A stretch of 64,000 nucleotides of DNA from UBA4636 sp045534575. Lineage in GTDB: Bacteria > Bacillota > Clostridia > Christensenellales > Borkfalkiaceae. The notes beneath the pieces are model-generated. The model was not told the origin of the DNA. It ran no database searches and saw nothing but the letters and a program-made list of their open reading frames with translations. Below, piece by piece: positions 24,169 to 32,918 of the stretch. Made by a program: the position numbers and the translations under genes. Numbering within the stretch: the stretch's first letter is position 1; each line of letters starts with the position of its first letter. The stretch is from positions 210,504 to 274,503 of the forward strand of contig JAZSJZ010000005.1 of assembly GCA_045534575.1 (NCBI GenBank), in the 5' to 3' direction.

Positions 24169-25038
24169 ATGGAAAGGCTTTTTCAAATAGTAGTTGATTC
24201 CGGCTGTGATATGACGGATGAATATATTAAAAATAATCAAATAGAACAAATAATAATGGGCTTTTCGATGGACGGCGAGGAGTTTGGCGGAGAAGACGGA
24301 AAAATTCTTGATAGAAAAGAGTTTTTCGAACGTGTTGCAAAAGGCTCTATGCCAAAAACCTATCAAGTAACTAGCGAAGTTGCAAAAATTCATATCGAGC
24401 CCTATTTAAAGCAAGGTAAAGACGTGCTTTTGGTTGGTTTTTCGTCGGGGCTTTCGGGAACGTTTTCTTGTTACGAAAGAGCGAGAGATGAACTTTTGAA
24501 AGATTATCCCGAAAGAAAAATTTGCCTTGTAGATTCGCTTTCGGGTTCTTTAGGCGAGGGCTTAGTTTTAGATTACGTTGTTCGTAAGGCAAACGAAGGC
24601 GCAAGCATTGAAGAGGTTTGCGAATACGGCAATAAAATTGCAAAAAGCGTGAAAAGCATTTTTACTGTTGATAATCTTTTCCACCTAAAGCGTGGCGGAA
24701 GAATATCTTCTGCAACGGCGATTGTTGGCTCTGCTTTAAAGATTAAACCTATAATTCAAGCCGATAAAGATGGTAAACTTGAAACTTTAGGCAAGGTTAT
24801 TGGTAGAAAACACTCGCTAACCGAACTTGTTAAAAGGCTGTTTGGTTTTAGAAAAAGCGACGATAAGCGAATTTTTATCTGCCATGGCAACTGCGAAGAA
24901 GATGCGCTCTTTGTTAAAAAACTTATCTTAGAAAAACTTCCCGACGCTGAAGTTATGATTGAGTTTGAAGGCACTGTTTTAGGTTCTCACTCGGGCCCGG
25001 GAACGGTTGCTTTATTTATGAAATGTTTAGATGTTTAA
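24169..25038 (+). CDS. DegV family fatty-acid-binding protein
   Basis: This 289-residue protein has the DegV pattern: VVDSGCDMTDEYIK at the start, the SSGLSGTFSCYERARDEL ligand-binding loop, LVDSLSGSLGEG, and the C-terminal IGxHSGPG-like GSHSGPGTVALFM. DegV/FakB proteins bind a fatty acid and present it to the kinase FakA for phosphorylation before phospholipid synthesis. No fakA is in the window, so whether this copy works as FakB is unknown. The start is ATG 24169 behind GAGG, not the TTG at 24157. Confidence 0.92.
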   Translation: MERLFQIVVDSGCDMTDEYIKNNQIEQIIMGFSMDGEEFGGEDGKILDRKEFFERVAKGSMPKTYQVTSEVAKIHIEPYLKQGKDVLLVGFSSGLSGTFSCYERARDELLKDYPERKICLVDSLSGSLGEGLVLDYVVRKANEGASIEEVCEYGNKIAKSVKSIFTVDNLFHLKRGGRISSATAIVGSALKIKPIIQADKDGKLETLGKVIGRKHSLTELVKRLFGFRKSDDKRIFICHGNCEEDALFVKKLILEKLPDAEVMIEFEGTVLGSHSGPGTVALFMKCLDV

Positions 25039-25092
25039 GCGTTGCTTAAATATTCTTTGAATATTTATTTTGAAAAATATTGGAGGAAAATT

Positions 25093-25638
25093 ATGTTATT
25101 AAACCTTTTAGAATCTAACGTTAGTGGCAATGGAAACGCTACGCAAACTTATATCATCATTGCGGTTTTTGCATTGGTGCTTATAGGTTATATGGTTTTA
25201 AGTTCTCGTCAACGCAAAAAACAAGCGGATGAAGCCGAACAAAAACTTAAATCAATCGCCGTTGGTGATACCATTTTAACTATCGGTATGATTAGTGGCG
25301 AAATCGTTGAAGTTATTGATGACGGCGCTTATTACGTTATTAAAACGGGTAGCGAAGAAAACTTTGGCTTTTTGAAAATTGACGCTCGCGCAATTTACCA
25401 AATCTATAAGCCAGAAGATTTACTAAAGGCTCAAGAAGAAACGGCTGAAACTTCTAATCAAGACGATCTTCCAACCGAACTTCCTGAACAAATTCAAGAA
25501 GACGTTAATGCAGAAGAAAAAGAACCTGTTTTTGAAGAGTTAACAACTAACGAAGAAAAAGCTGAAACTGAAGAAGTTAAGGCTGAAGAAAATCAAGTTG
25601 AAGAAGTTAAGGCTGAAGAAGACAAGAAAGACGAATAA
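25093..25638 (+). CDS. yajC: Preprotein translocase accessory subunit YajC, with extended acidic tail
   Basis: YajC associates with SecDF-YidC at the membrane. One helix (AYIIIAVFALVLIGYMVLS-like, ~residues 17-37) is followed by RQRKKQADEAEQKLKSIAVG and DTILTIGMISGEIVEV, the YajC core. The protein is 181 residues because a ~75-residue tail made almost only of Glu, Lys, Ala, Val and Thr follows the ~105-residue core; YajC is usually ~85-130. The tail contains repeated EEVKAEE units. The start is ATG 25093 behind GGAGG. Its position ahead of secD fits the family, although two genes now intervene. Confidence 0.93.
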   Translation: MLLNLLESNVSGNGNATQTYIIIAVFALVLIGYMVLSSRQRKKQADEAEQKLKSIAVGDTILTIGMISGEIVEVIDDGAYYVIKTGSEENFGFLKIDARAIYQIYKPEDLLKAQEETAETSNQDDLPTELPEQIQEDVNAEEKEPVFEELTTNEEKAETEEVKAEENQVEEVKAEEDKKDE

Positions 25639-25662
25639 AAATTCAATTCATTAAAATAAATT

Positions 25663-25699
25663 TCTCCGCATATTATTTATTGTTATGCGGAGATTTTTT
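25663..25699 (+). terminator. Terminator of yajC that overlaps the next gene's ribosome site
   Basis: TCTCCGCATA (25663-25672) pairs perfectly with TATGCGGAGA (25684-25693), followed by T6 ending at 25699. The GGAG in the 3' arm (25689-25692) is the only ribosome site for the ATG at 25700. Confidence 0.85.
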
Positions 25700-26068
25700 A
25701 TGGAAAGAAAAGAAAATTTATTTTTCACGTTCACGGCGCTAGCGATATCTATTGCAACGGCTGTCGTTTTGGTGCTAGTTTTTGCAATTTTAATAAGCGC
25801 TTTTTCAATTCCGTCAAGTGCAATCAAACCTGTTAATATCGTAATAAAAATAATAGCGTTGTCGCTCGGCGTGTTTTTTGGCGTTAAGGAAGAAAAGGGG
25901 GCGCTCAAAGGCTGTCTATTTGGGCTTTTGTTCGCTGTTTTTTCAAACCTTCTTTTTTTAGTTCCAGTTAAAGAATTTCATTTTGACTTATGGCTTTTGC
26001 TTGATATTGTTTTTTGCTCGGTTTTCGGCGCAATTTTAGGTGTTATTAAGTTGAACTTAATAAAATAA
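25700..26068 (+). CDS. TIGR04086-like small membrane protein
   Basis: This 122-residue protein has four hydrophobic helices (~9-33, ~45-62, ~68-87 and ~95-117) and few charged residues. The pattern and its position next to yajC fit the TIGR04086/YrzE group of Firmicutes membrane proteins, whose function is unknown. Two starts are possible: ATG 25685 lies inside the terminator hairpin, and ATG 25700 lies just after the T run, 7 bases from GGAG. I choose 25700. Transcription must come by readthrough of the hairpin, since no other promoter is evident. Confidence 0.72.
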   Translation: MERKENLFFTFTALAISIATAVVLVLVFAILISAFSIPSSAIKPVNIVIKIIALSLGVFFGVKEEKGALKGCLFGLLFAVFSNLLFLVPVKEFHFDLWLLLDIVFCSVFGAILGVIKLNLIK

Positions 26069-26104
26069 CGATTAAAAGACGAAGTTTAAACACTTAACAA
26101 TCAT

Positions 26105-26133
26105 TTGACAAATAAAATTGAATAAGTTATAAT
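26105..26133 (+). promoter_or_regulatory. Perfect consensus sigma-A promoter for the pectate lyase
   Basis: TTGACA at 26105-26110, exactly 17 bases, TATAAT at 26128-26133. Confidence 0.9.
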
Positions 26134-26139
26134 AAATTT

Positions 26140-26173
26140 AAGTTGCTTGAAAATATCAAAGCAACTTATTTTT
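26140..26173 (+). promoter_or_regulatory. 5'-terminal stem-loop of the pectate lyase transcript
   Basis: AAGTTGCTT (26140-26148) pairs with AAGCAACTT (26159-26167), followed by ATTTTTAAG. The predicted transcription start coincides with the first arm, so the mRNA would begin with a hairpin plus U-rich stretch. It may protect the 5' end or act as an attenuator. Confidence 0.6.
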
Positions 26174-26194
26174 AAGTGATTTCTTAGGAGATTT

Positions 26195-27988
26195 ATGAAA
26201 AAGTTTTTAATTTTATTTTTAACGCTAGTATTATTGCTTTCTTTTGTTGCCTGCAACAACCAAAACGCTTCAAATGAAAGTTCTTCAAATACTGAAAATT
26301 CTTCTTCTCAAGGCGGTGGGGAAAGCCCAAACTCTCAAAACGGTCAAGGGAATTCTCAAAACGGACAAAATAACCAATCTCAAAACGGACAAAATCCGTC
26401 TCAAGGAGGAAACCCTTCGTCTGGAGTAAATTCGGGCGTTAATAACGGCTCTGTATCTAAAGAGGGCGATGTTAAGGTTCTTTCGGTAAAAGGTGGTTTA
26501 GAAACTGCCTGCGTAACTTGGGAAATTAATTCTTACGGTTATGAGGTTTACTATAAGGGTGAGAACGTTACCGACTATAAAAAGATTGATAACGAACTTA
26601 TACGCCGTTATACTGACTATTTCCGTGCCGATCTAATCGGTTTAAAGGCTGGTAGTTACGATATTAAAATCGTGCCTGTAATAAATGGCAATGCTGACCA
26701 ATCAAAGGCAACCGAAACCAAAGTTGAGGTTAGCGCTCACGCTCGTGAAGGCTTTGCTTTTTCGCATAGTTCTCCATATAAAACTGGTTCGGGCGCTTAT
26801 AATGACGACGGAACTTTAAAAGACGGCGCAACCGTTCTTTACGTAACCAAAGATAACGCCGATTCTATCACCTACACGGGCGTTGTTGATAGTAAGGGCA
26901 AAACCTCTACCGCAACGGGCTTAGTTAACATTATGGCTTTAAGGCAAAAAGGTTATGATAAAACACCTTTAGCCGTTAGGTTTATCGGTCTTATTCCCGA
27001 TTCTTCAATCACTGGTTTAAACTCTAGTGGCTACGTGCAAGTTAAGGGTTGCTATAACGTTACTATGGAAGGCGTTGGAAGCGATGCAACTTGCTACGGC
27101 TGGTCGTTCCTCGTTCGTGCTGCGAGCAACGTTGAAATTAGAAACTTCGGCTTTATGATGTTCGTTGACGACGGCGTTTCAATGGATACCGATAACAACA
27201 ACATTTGGATTCACAACAACGATTTCTTCTATGGAAAGCCTGGTAGCGATAGCGACCAAGTTAAGGGCGATGGCTCTTGTGATAACAAGAAAACGAGTTA
27301 CATTACCGTATCATATAACCATTTCTGGGATTCGGGCAAAGCAATTTTGTGCGGTATGGGCGATACTAACGAATATTTCGCATCTTTCCACCACAACTGG
27401 TTCGACCACTCCGATTCTCGTCACCCAAGAATAAGGGTAGGCACAATTCACGTTTATAATAACTATTACGATTGCGTTTCAAAATACGGAATTGGCGTAA
27501 CAACGGGTTCTTCGTGCTTTGCTGAAAACAACTATTTCAAGAACAGCAAAAAGCCTATGCTATCGTCCCTTCAAGGCACGGATGCTCAAGGCTCTGGCAC
27601 TTTCTCTGGTGAAACGGGCGGAATTATTAAATCGTTTGGCAACCACTATGAAGGTTCGGCTAAGCCAATCACTTATCAAACTAATGCAACTAGTTTTGAT
27701 ATTTACGAGGCTTCTTCGCGCAATGAAGTTGTTCCATCTAGCGTAAAAACTTTGTCTGGTGGCACAACCTATAACAACTTTGACACGGCTTCATCAATGT
27801 ATTCTTATTCTCCAACCGCTGTTTTAGACGTTCCAAACGCTGTAATGAATAACGCTGGAAGATATTTTGGCGGAGATTTTACTTTTACTTGGACTGCCGC
27901 AGATACCGCAAGTTACGACGTTAACACTCAAATGCAATCTCAAGTTACTAATTATAAGTCAAAACTCGTGTCAATAGGTGGAGTATAA
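26195..27988 (+). CDS. Pectate lyase, polysaccharide lyase family 1-like, lipoprotein
   Basis: This 597-residue protein is made as a lipoprotein (lipobox FVAC, Cys ~22). A linker (~23-88) of Ser/Asn/Gln/Gly repeats follows, with units such as SQNGQ. Residues ~90-180 look like a fibronectin-type module (AVTWEI-like strands, DYKKIDNELIRRYTDY). The parallel beta-helix (~200-590) has the PL1 features: NNIWIHNNDFF, DGSCDNKKTSYITVSYNHF, HHNWFDHSDSRHPRIRVG with the RxPxxR catalytic arginine at ~409-414, and repeated VYNNYYD / AENNYFKNS turns. It would cleave polygalacturonate by beta-elimination, with Ca2+ as cofactor, at the cell surface. Plant pectin use implies a gut or rumen lifestyle. It has its own strong promoter and a terminator. 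Confidence 0.93.
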   Translation: MKKFLILFLTLVLLLSFVACNNQNASNESSSNTENSSSQGGGESPNSQNGQGNSQNGQNNQSQNGQNPSQGGNPSSGVNSGVNNGSVSKEGDVKVLSVKGGLETACVTWEINSYGYEVYYKGENVTDYKKIDNELIRRYTDYFRADLIGLKAGSYDIKIVPVINGNADQSKATETKVEVSAHAREGFAFSHSSPYKTGSGAYNDDGTLKDGATVLYVTKDNADSITYTGVVDSKGKTSTATGLVNIMALRQKGYDKTPLAVRFIGLIPDSSITGLNSSGYVQVKGCYNVTMEGVGSDATCYGWSFLVRAASNVEIRNFGFMMFVDDGVSMDTDNNNIWIHNNDFFYGKPGSDSDQVKGDGSCDNKKTSYITVSYNHFWDSGKAILCGMGDTNEYFASFHHNWFDHSDSRHPRIRVGTIHVYNNYYDCVSKYGIGVTTGSSCFAENNYFKNSKKPMLSSLQGTDAQGSGTFSGETGGIIKSFGNHYEGSAKPITYQTNATSFDIYEASSRNEVVPSSVKTLSGGTTYNNFDTASSMYSYSPTAVLDVPNAVMNNAGRYFGGDFTFTWTAADTASYDVNTQMQSQVTNYKSKLVSIGGV

Positions 27989-28033
27989 ACTAAAAAGTAT
28001 ATTCGTGTTGAATAAAAGGAATTTATAATAACG

Positions 28034-28068
28034 AAAGGGCGAGCGCTAAACTCGCTCTTTCTTTATTT
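28034..28068 (+). terminator. Intrinsic terminator after the pectate lyase
   Basis: AAAGGGCGAG (28034-28043) pairs with CTCGCTCTTT (28051-28060) with one G-U pair; T-rich sequence follows. Confidence 0.8.
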
Positions 28069-28123
28069 AGCCAAATTTTTTTGGTTATATATAATAAATA
28101 TATATAAAATCGCAAAAAAAGCA

Positions 28124-28152
28124 TTGACTTTATGGTTGGTAAAATGTATAAT
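28124..28152 (+). promoter_or_regulatory. Promoter of secDF
   Basis: TTGACT at 28124-28129, 17-base spacer, TATAAT at 28147-28152. A ~70-base leader precedes AGGAGG and the ATG at 28231. Confidence 0.82.
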
Positions 28153-28230
28153 TAACGAGTATAAATAATTATTAGGCAAACTATGCCCATTTTAGTTAGT
28201 TAGACTTACCTTATTTTACAGGAGGCAGTA

Positions 28231-29511
28231 ATGAGTAAAGCAAAATCAATCGTCACTTTAATATTCACTGCGATTGTCGTAGGCGTATTGGCGGTTTTAT
28301 GTTTTTGTTCGGTTTCATTTGGTATTAAATATACCACGCCACTTGGTGAACTAATCGGCAAGGGTATTGACCTTTCCGGTGGTTACTACGTTGTGTTAAC
28401 GCCAAAGGAAGAAGTTTCAGTTGGCGCAGAATCTGAAATCGACGATTTGGAAAGAGCGATGAATATTCTTCGCGAACGTCTTGATAAGAAGGGTTACACT
28501 GAAGCAACCATTTCCGTTCAAGATAGTAACAAAATTAGAGTTGAAGTGCCTGAAGTTGATAACGCACAAAAAGTTTTAGAAGTTATCGGCTCGTCGGGTG
28601 AAATTTCGTTTAGAGATTCGGCTGGTAACGTGCTTGTTAAAGCAGAGCATATCAAATCTGCCTACGCTTCTTACGATGCTACCAACGGTTACGTTTGCGT
28701 GTTGAACTTTACCGACGTTGGAACTGCAAGATTTAGCGAAGCAACCAAAGCCGTTTTAAATTCGGACGACCCAACGCTCTATATTTACCTTGGCGACGAA
28801 ATTGTATCTCAACCATCGGTTAACGAGCAGTTGACTACTAATAGCGCAATCATCACGGGCTACGAAACTTTAGACGAGGCTGACGCTGTTGCATCAGTTA
28901 TCGAGAGCGGTCGCTTACCTATCGAATTTGAAGTTAGCGAATCTAGAAGCGTATCGGCTCGTCTTGGCGAAACGGCTATCACGAATAGTTTAATCGCAGC
29001 CGCTATCGGTATTGCTATTATCTTTATCATTATGATAGTTTTCTATCGTGGTTTAGGTATTGCCGCAAGCATTGCTTTAGCGCTTTATAGTCTTTGCTAT
29101 ATCGCACTTTTAGCGCTTGTTCCAAATATTCAATTAACGCTCCCTGGTATTGCAGGTATTATTCTTTCAATCGGTATGGCAGTCGATGCGAACGTCGTAA
29201 TTTTCGAAAGAATTAAGCATGAGTTCGGCTTAGGCAAAACCGTTTTATCGTCTATCGATACGGGCTTTAAACGCGCAATAATCACGGTTATTGACTCAAA
29301 CGTTACCACGATTTTATCTTCAATCGTTCTTTGGATATTGTGTCCGGGCACGATTAAGGGCTTTGCGATTACGCTTCTTATCGGTATCGTTCTTTCAATG
29401 CTCACCTCTATCTTCGTAACTAGGTGGTATATTAAAGTGCTTATGCCACTTGGTAAAGATAAAGAGAAATTTTTAAGTTTAAGAAGAAAGGGGGATGCTT
29501 TAAATGCCTAA
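28231..29511 (+). CDS. secD: Protein translocase subunit SecD
   Basis: This 426-residue membrane protein has an N-terminal helix (~8-28), the signature GIDLSGGYYVVL (D1-type motif GxDLxGG), a periplasm-side domain (~50-240) and five C-terminal helices with AVDANVVIFERIKHE, the conserved proton-path segment. SecD with SecF uses the proton gradient to pull exported proteins out of SecYEG. Length is normal for split Firmicutes SecD. secF overlaps it by 8 bases. It is separated from yajC here by a membrane protein and a pectate lyase gene. Confidence 0.97.
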   Translation: MSKAKSIVTLIFTAIVVGVLAVLCFCSVSFGIKYTTPLGELIGKGIDLSGGYYVVLTPKEEVSVGAESEIDDLERAMNILRERLDKKGYTEATISVQDSNKIRVEVPEVDNAQKVLEVIGSSGEISFRDSAGNVLVKAEHIKSAYASYDATNGYVCVLNFTDVGTARFSEATKAVLNSDDPTLYIYLGDEIVSQPSVNEQLTTNSAIITGYETLDEADAVASVIESGRLPIEFEVSESRSVSARLGETAITNSLIAAAIGIAIIFIIMIVFYRGLGIAASIALALYSLCYIALLALVPNIQLTLPGIAGIILSIGMAVDANVVIFERIKHEFGLGKTVLSSIDTGFKRAIITVIDSNVTTILSSIVLWILCPGTIKGFAITLLIGIVLSMLTSIFVTRWYIKVLMPLGKDKEKFLSLRRKGDALNA

Positions 29512-30553
29512 TTCGTCTAAAAACTTTAAACTTGTAGAAAAGTTCAAATATCTCGTTATCATAAGTTTAGTTGTTATTCTCGCAGGCGCTGCAATGATGA
29601 TTTTCAAAGGAATCAACATTGGTATTGACTTCACTGGCGGAACTAAACTCGAAGTTGATTTAGGTTCGTTTGCTAACGAGGGCGATAATAAACAAATTAT
29701 CGAAGATAAAATTTTGCAAGTTATCGCTGATAATCAATGCGAAGTAACAGGAGCAGTTCAAGTTTCTACCGCAAACGACGGTGGCGCAACTTTTGAAATT
29801 CGTTTAAGTTACTATCACGGCAAAAAACTTACTACTAAAGAAGAAGAAACAGAATTTATCGGGTTCGTTCAAGGTAATGAAGGTGAAGAAGGTCTTTGCC
29901 AAATCATCCAAGCAGAACTAGAAACTTTGTTTGAAGAAAACCAAACTTTGAAAAACGCAGGTGCTTATATCGACGATGATTCCGTTTATGCTTACACTGT
30001 TGGCGCAACCGCATCTTCTTCGCTTTTAAAAAGCGCAATCTTAGCGCTCTTAGTTGCAATAGTTGTAATGCTTATCTATATCGTTATAAGATTTACCTTC
30101 TCGTCTGCGCTCGCCGCAGTAGTTGCGCTCGTTCACGACGTTTTGATTATGATTGCGTTAACAACGCTATTCCAAGTAGAAGTAAACTCAACGTTTATCG
30201 CAGCGGTAATCACAATCGTAGGTTACTCAATCAACGCGACGATTATTATCTTTGACCGCGTTCGTGAAATGACTAAATCTACCGCGCACGCAGATAGCAC
30301 TGACGCTGAAATTGCTAACCAAGCGATTAAAGAAACGTTAGTTAGAACGATTTTAACAACAATCACAACTTTAGTTATGGTTGTTGCGCTTGCAGTTCTA
30401 TCAGTTTCAACTATTCAAGAATTTATTTTCCCAATCATCTTCGGCTTGCTCGCAGGAACGTTCTCGTCAATTATTCTTGCGCCTTCGTTCTGGGTAATCT
30501 TTAGAAAAATTGGTAAAAACGTTAAAGCAAAAAAATCCACTGCTAAAAACTAA
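29504..30553 (+). CDS. secF: Protein translocase subunit SecF
   Basis: This 349-residue protein has an N-terminal helix, GIDFTGGTKLEVDLG (SecF form of the DFxGG motif), an external domain (~55-165), and five helices with VGYSINATIIIFDRVREM, matching the essential region of SecD. The external domain includes a long acidic insert (TKEEETEFIGFVQGNEGEEG). It forms the SecDF complex with the upstream gene, which it overlaps by 8 bases. A strong terminator follows. Confidence 0.97.
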   Translation: MPNSSKNFKLVEKFKYLVIISLVVILAGAAMMIFKGINIGIDFTGGTKLEVDLGSFANEGDNKQIIEDKILQVIADNQCEVTGAVQVSTANDGGATFEIRLSYYHGKKLTTKEEETEFIGFVQGNEGEEGLCQIIQAELETLFEENQTLKNAGAYIDDDSVYAYTVGATASSSLLKSAILALLVAIVVMLIYIVIRFTFSSALAAVVALVHDVLIMIALTTLFQVEVNSTFIAAVITIVGYSINATIIIFDRVREMTKSTAHADSTDAEIANQAIKETLVRTILTTITTLVMVVALAVLSVSTIQEFIFPIIFGLLAGTFSSIILAPSFWVIFRKIGKNVKAKKSTAKN

Positions 30554-30566
30554 ATTATTAAAACTT

Positions 30567-30603
30567 AAGGCGGGCGGTAAATAAAAAACCGCGCGCCTTT
30601 TTT
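30567..30603 (+). terminator. Intrinsic terminator after secF
   Basis: AAGGCGGGCGGT (30567-30578) pairs with ACCGCGCGCCTT (30588-30599) with one mismatch; T run to 30603. It ends only 14 bases before recJ. Confidence 0.88.
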
Positions 30604-30616
30604 ACTAAAGGATATT

Positions 30617-32917
30617 ATGGTTATCACAAGTTCGCCAAAAACTGAACAAGAAAAAATGATTATCAACGACATAGCCCGCTCTTTCGGGCTTTATCGTGAT
30701 ACGGCGGAAATCTTGTATAATCGTGGTATCAAAACCGAAAAAGACGTTGAATATTTCCTAAACCCGGGCAAAGAACATTTTAAAAACCCGTTTGATTTAT
30801 CGGGTATGCGAGAAACGGTTGAAAGGCTAAACCAAGCCAAAGAAAACGACGAAACGGTTATCGTTTACGGCGACTATGACGTTGACGGCATTTGCGCAAC
30901 AACTATTTTATACCTTGCGCTTACCGAATACGGCATAAAAGCCGTTCCGTTCGTTCCCGAGCGTTCTACGGGCTATGGGCTTAACAAAGTCAACGTTGAT
31001 AAACTCATTGAAGAGCATTTTCCTGACCTCATAATTACCGTTGACTGCGGTATTAGTTGCTATAACGAGGTGGAATATATTAAAAGTTTGGGTGTTGACG
31101 TAATCGTAACAGATCATCACGAACTTCCAACCACTTTGCCAGATTGCGTTATAGTAAACTGCAAAATTCCTTCAAGTTACGGCTTTGATAATTTGTGCGG
31201 GGCGGGTGTTGCGTTCAAGGTTGCAACTGCGCTTATTAAAGAAAACGCAAATAAGTTCTTAGACCTTGCGGGAATAGCAACGGTAGCAGATAGCATGCCA
31301 CTTATAAACGAAAATAGAGATATCGTTTACGAGGGCTTAAAACTTATTAAGAACGGCTATGCTTCTAAAGCCGTGCAAGAACTAGTTGCAATTAGCAACA
31401 TAAAGGACGTAACTTCAACGTCTTTAGCGTTTACTATTGCGCCTAGAATAAACGCCGCGGGAAGAATGGGCGAAGCGTCGTCAGCATTGCAACTTTTACT
31501 TTCTACCGATAGCGAAACGATAACGAGGCTTGCTGCAAAACTTAACGTTTTAAATCAAATGCGTCAGCAAGAGTGTGAAACGCTTTATAAAAGCGCGCGC
31601 GAAAAACTAATAAAAACTTGTTACGATAAAAAAATTATTATCCTTGCCGACGATGATTGGAACAACGGCTTAGTCGGCATAATTGCGGCAAGATTAGTTG
31701 AAGAATTTTCTCGCCCTGTAATTTTGTTTGTTAATAACGATGGTCATCTTCACGGCTCGGCTCGCTCAATCGATAAGGTGAACATTTTCGAGGCAATTTC
31801 TTCTTGCCAAGAATATTTAACCGATTTTGGGGGGCACGCTCAAGCAGCAGGTGTTTCAATAGATATTGAAAATTTTGAAAAATTTAAACGTGATATGGAA
31901 AAATTCATTGATGAAAAGTATCCTATCGACTGTTTTAAACCGGTAAAAACAGCAGAAATGTTCGTTGATAAGCCGTTTTCCTTAAATTTTGCCAAAGAAC
32001 TTCAAAGGCTTGAGCCGTTTGGAATAGGCAACAAAAAACCGCTTTTCGTAACTAATGTTACTAGTGTTATGGTAGCGCCAATAAGGTTTGGCTCAAACCA
32101 CTTGTCGATAAAAACGCCTGTTTTAGAAATGCTTTATTTTAACGGCATTTCAAAACTAGACTTATTGTCAACTGACACTTTAAAGCAAATCATTTTCGAA
32201 CCAAACATCTCGTATTTTAACCACGAGGAATCGCTTCGTGGCTATGTGAAGGATGTTGATTTTATAATTCGACCAACAAAGAGGTTGGAACTTGAATCTT
32301 ATAGGCTAAGCCTTCTTACCGCTCTTCACGATAACGACGATTTTACATATGCATCAAGTAGCGTAATAAACAAACTCATAGAAGATGCCAATTCTCAAAC
32401 TTTTGGCACGATTTTTGCAGTTTTCAATCCCGATACTATTGATGATTTTAAGTCAATTTCGCTCTTAGAACGCTCGCTCGGCGTAACAAATTGCAGAAAT
32501 TTAGTAAACAACGTGGTAATAGCGCCAACCGAGAATAGAATCGTTGGCTATAAGCGAATAATCTATCTTGATAGACCGCTTGGGAACGTATCTTATTTTG
32601 ACGCGATAACCGAAACTTATATTAACCGCGAAAAACGCGCTTTTGACTATTTAAGGTTAGATACGAGCAAAGAAACATTTGCTGATATTTTCAAAAGATT
32701 AAAAAGCACTAGTCAAATAAAAGGTTCAACTAGTGTTGATATTGCGCTAACCAACGATTTTGGTTATTCCAACGAACAAGTGGTTTTCGTTCTTGAAGTT
32801 TTCTTGGAACTAGGCTTTTTCTGTTTCCAAAAAGGCTATTTGAGAATAAATTCTAACGTTAAAAGCAGTCTTTCAGCATCTAAAATTTACGAAGAAGTGG
32901 AAAAATTAAAAGTATAA
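30617..32917 (+). CDS. recJ: Single-stranded-DNA-specific exonuclease RecJ
   Basis: This 766-residue nuclease degrades single-stranded DNA 5' to 3' in recombination and repair. The DHH phosphoesterase motifs are clear: VYGDYDVDGICATT (~70-83), DLIITVDCGIS, VTDHHELP (~157-164) and the GGHAQAAGVSI of DHHA1 (~403-413). An OB domain follows (~445-560), and the last ~200 residues form the Firmicutes-type C-terminal extension. The ATG follows AAAGGA. The gene is only 14 bases from the secF terminator and no separate promoter is obvious. It is one base from rel, so the two are cotranscribed. Confidence 0.95.
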   Translation: MVITSSPKTEQEKMIINDIARSFGLYRDTAEILYNRGIKTEKDVEYFLNPGKEHFKNPFDLSGMRETVERLNQAKENDETVIVYGDYDVDGICATTILYLALTEYGIKAVPFVPERSTGYGLNKVNVDKLIEEHFPDLIITVDCGISCYNEVEYIKSLGVDVIVTDHHELPTTLPDCVIVNCKIPSSYGFDNLCGAGVAFKVATALIKENANKFLDLAGIATVADSMPLINENRDIVYEGLKLIKNGYASKAVQELVAISNIKDVTSTSLAFTIAPRINAAGRMGEASSALQLLLSTDSETITRLAAKLNVLNQMRQQECETLYKSAREKLIKTCYDKKIIILADDDWNNGLVGIIAARLVEEFSRPVILFVNNDGHLHGSARSIDKVNIFEAISSCQEYLTDFGGHAQAAGVSIDIENFEKFKRDMEKFIDEKYPIDCFKPVKTAEMFVDKPFSLNFAKELQRLEPFGIGNKKPLFVTNVTSVMVAPIRFGSNHLSIKTPVLEMLYFNGISKLDLLSTDTLKQIIFEPNISYFNHEESLRGYVKDVDFIIRPTKRLELESYRLSLLTALHDNDDFTYASSSVINKLIEDANSQTFGTIFAVFNPDTIDDFKSISLLERSLGVTNCRNLVNNVVIAPTENRIVGYKRIIYLDRPLGNVSYFDAITETYINREKRAFDYLRLDTSKETFADIFKRLKSTSQIKGSTSVDIALTNDFGYSNEQVVFVLEVFLELGFFCFQKGYLRINSNVKSSLSASKIYEEVEKLKV

Positions 32918-32918
32918 T

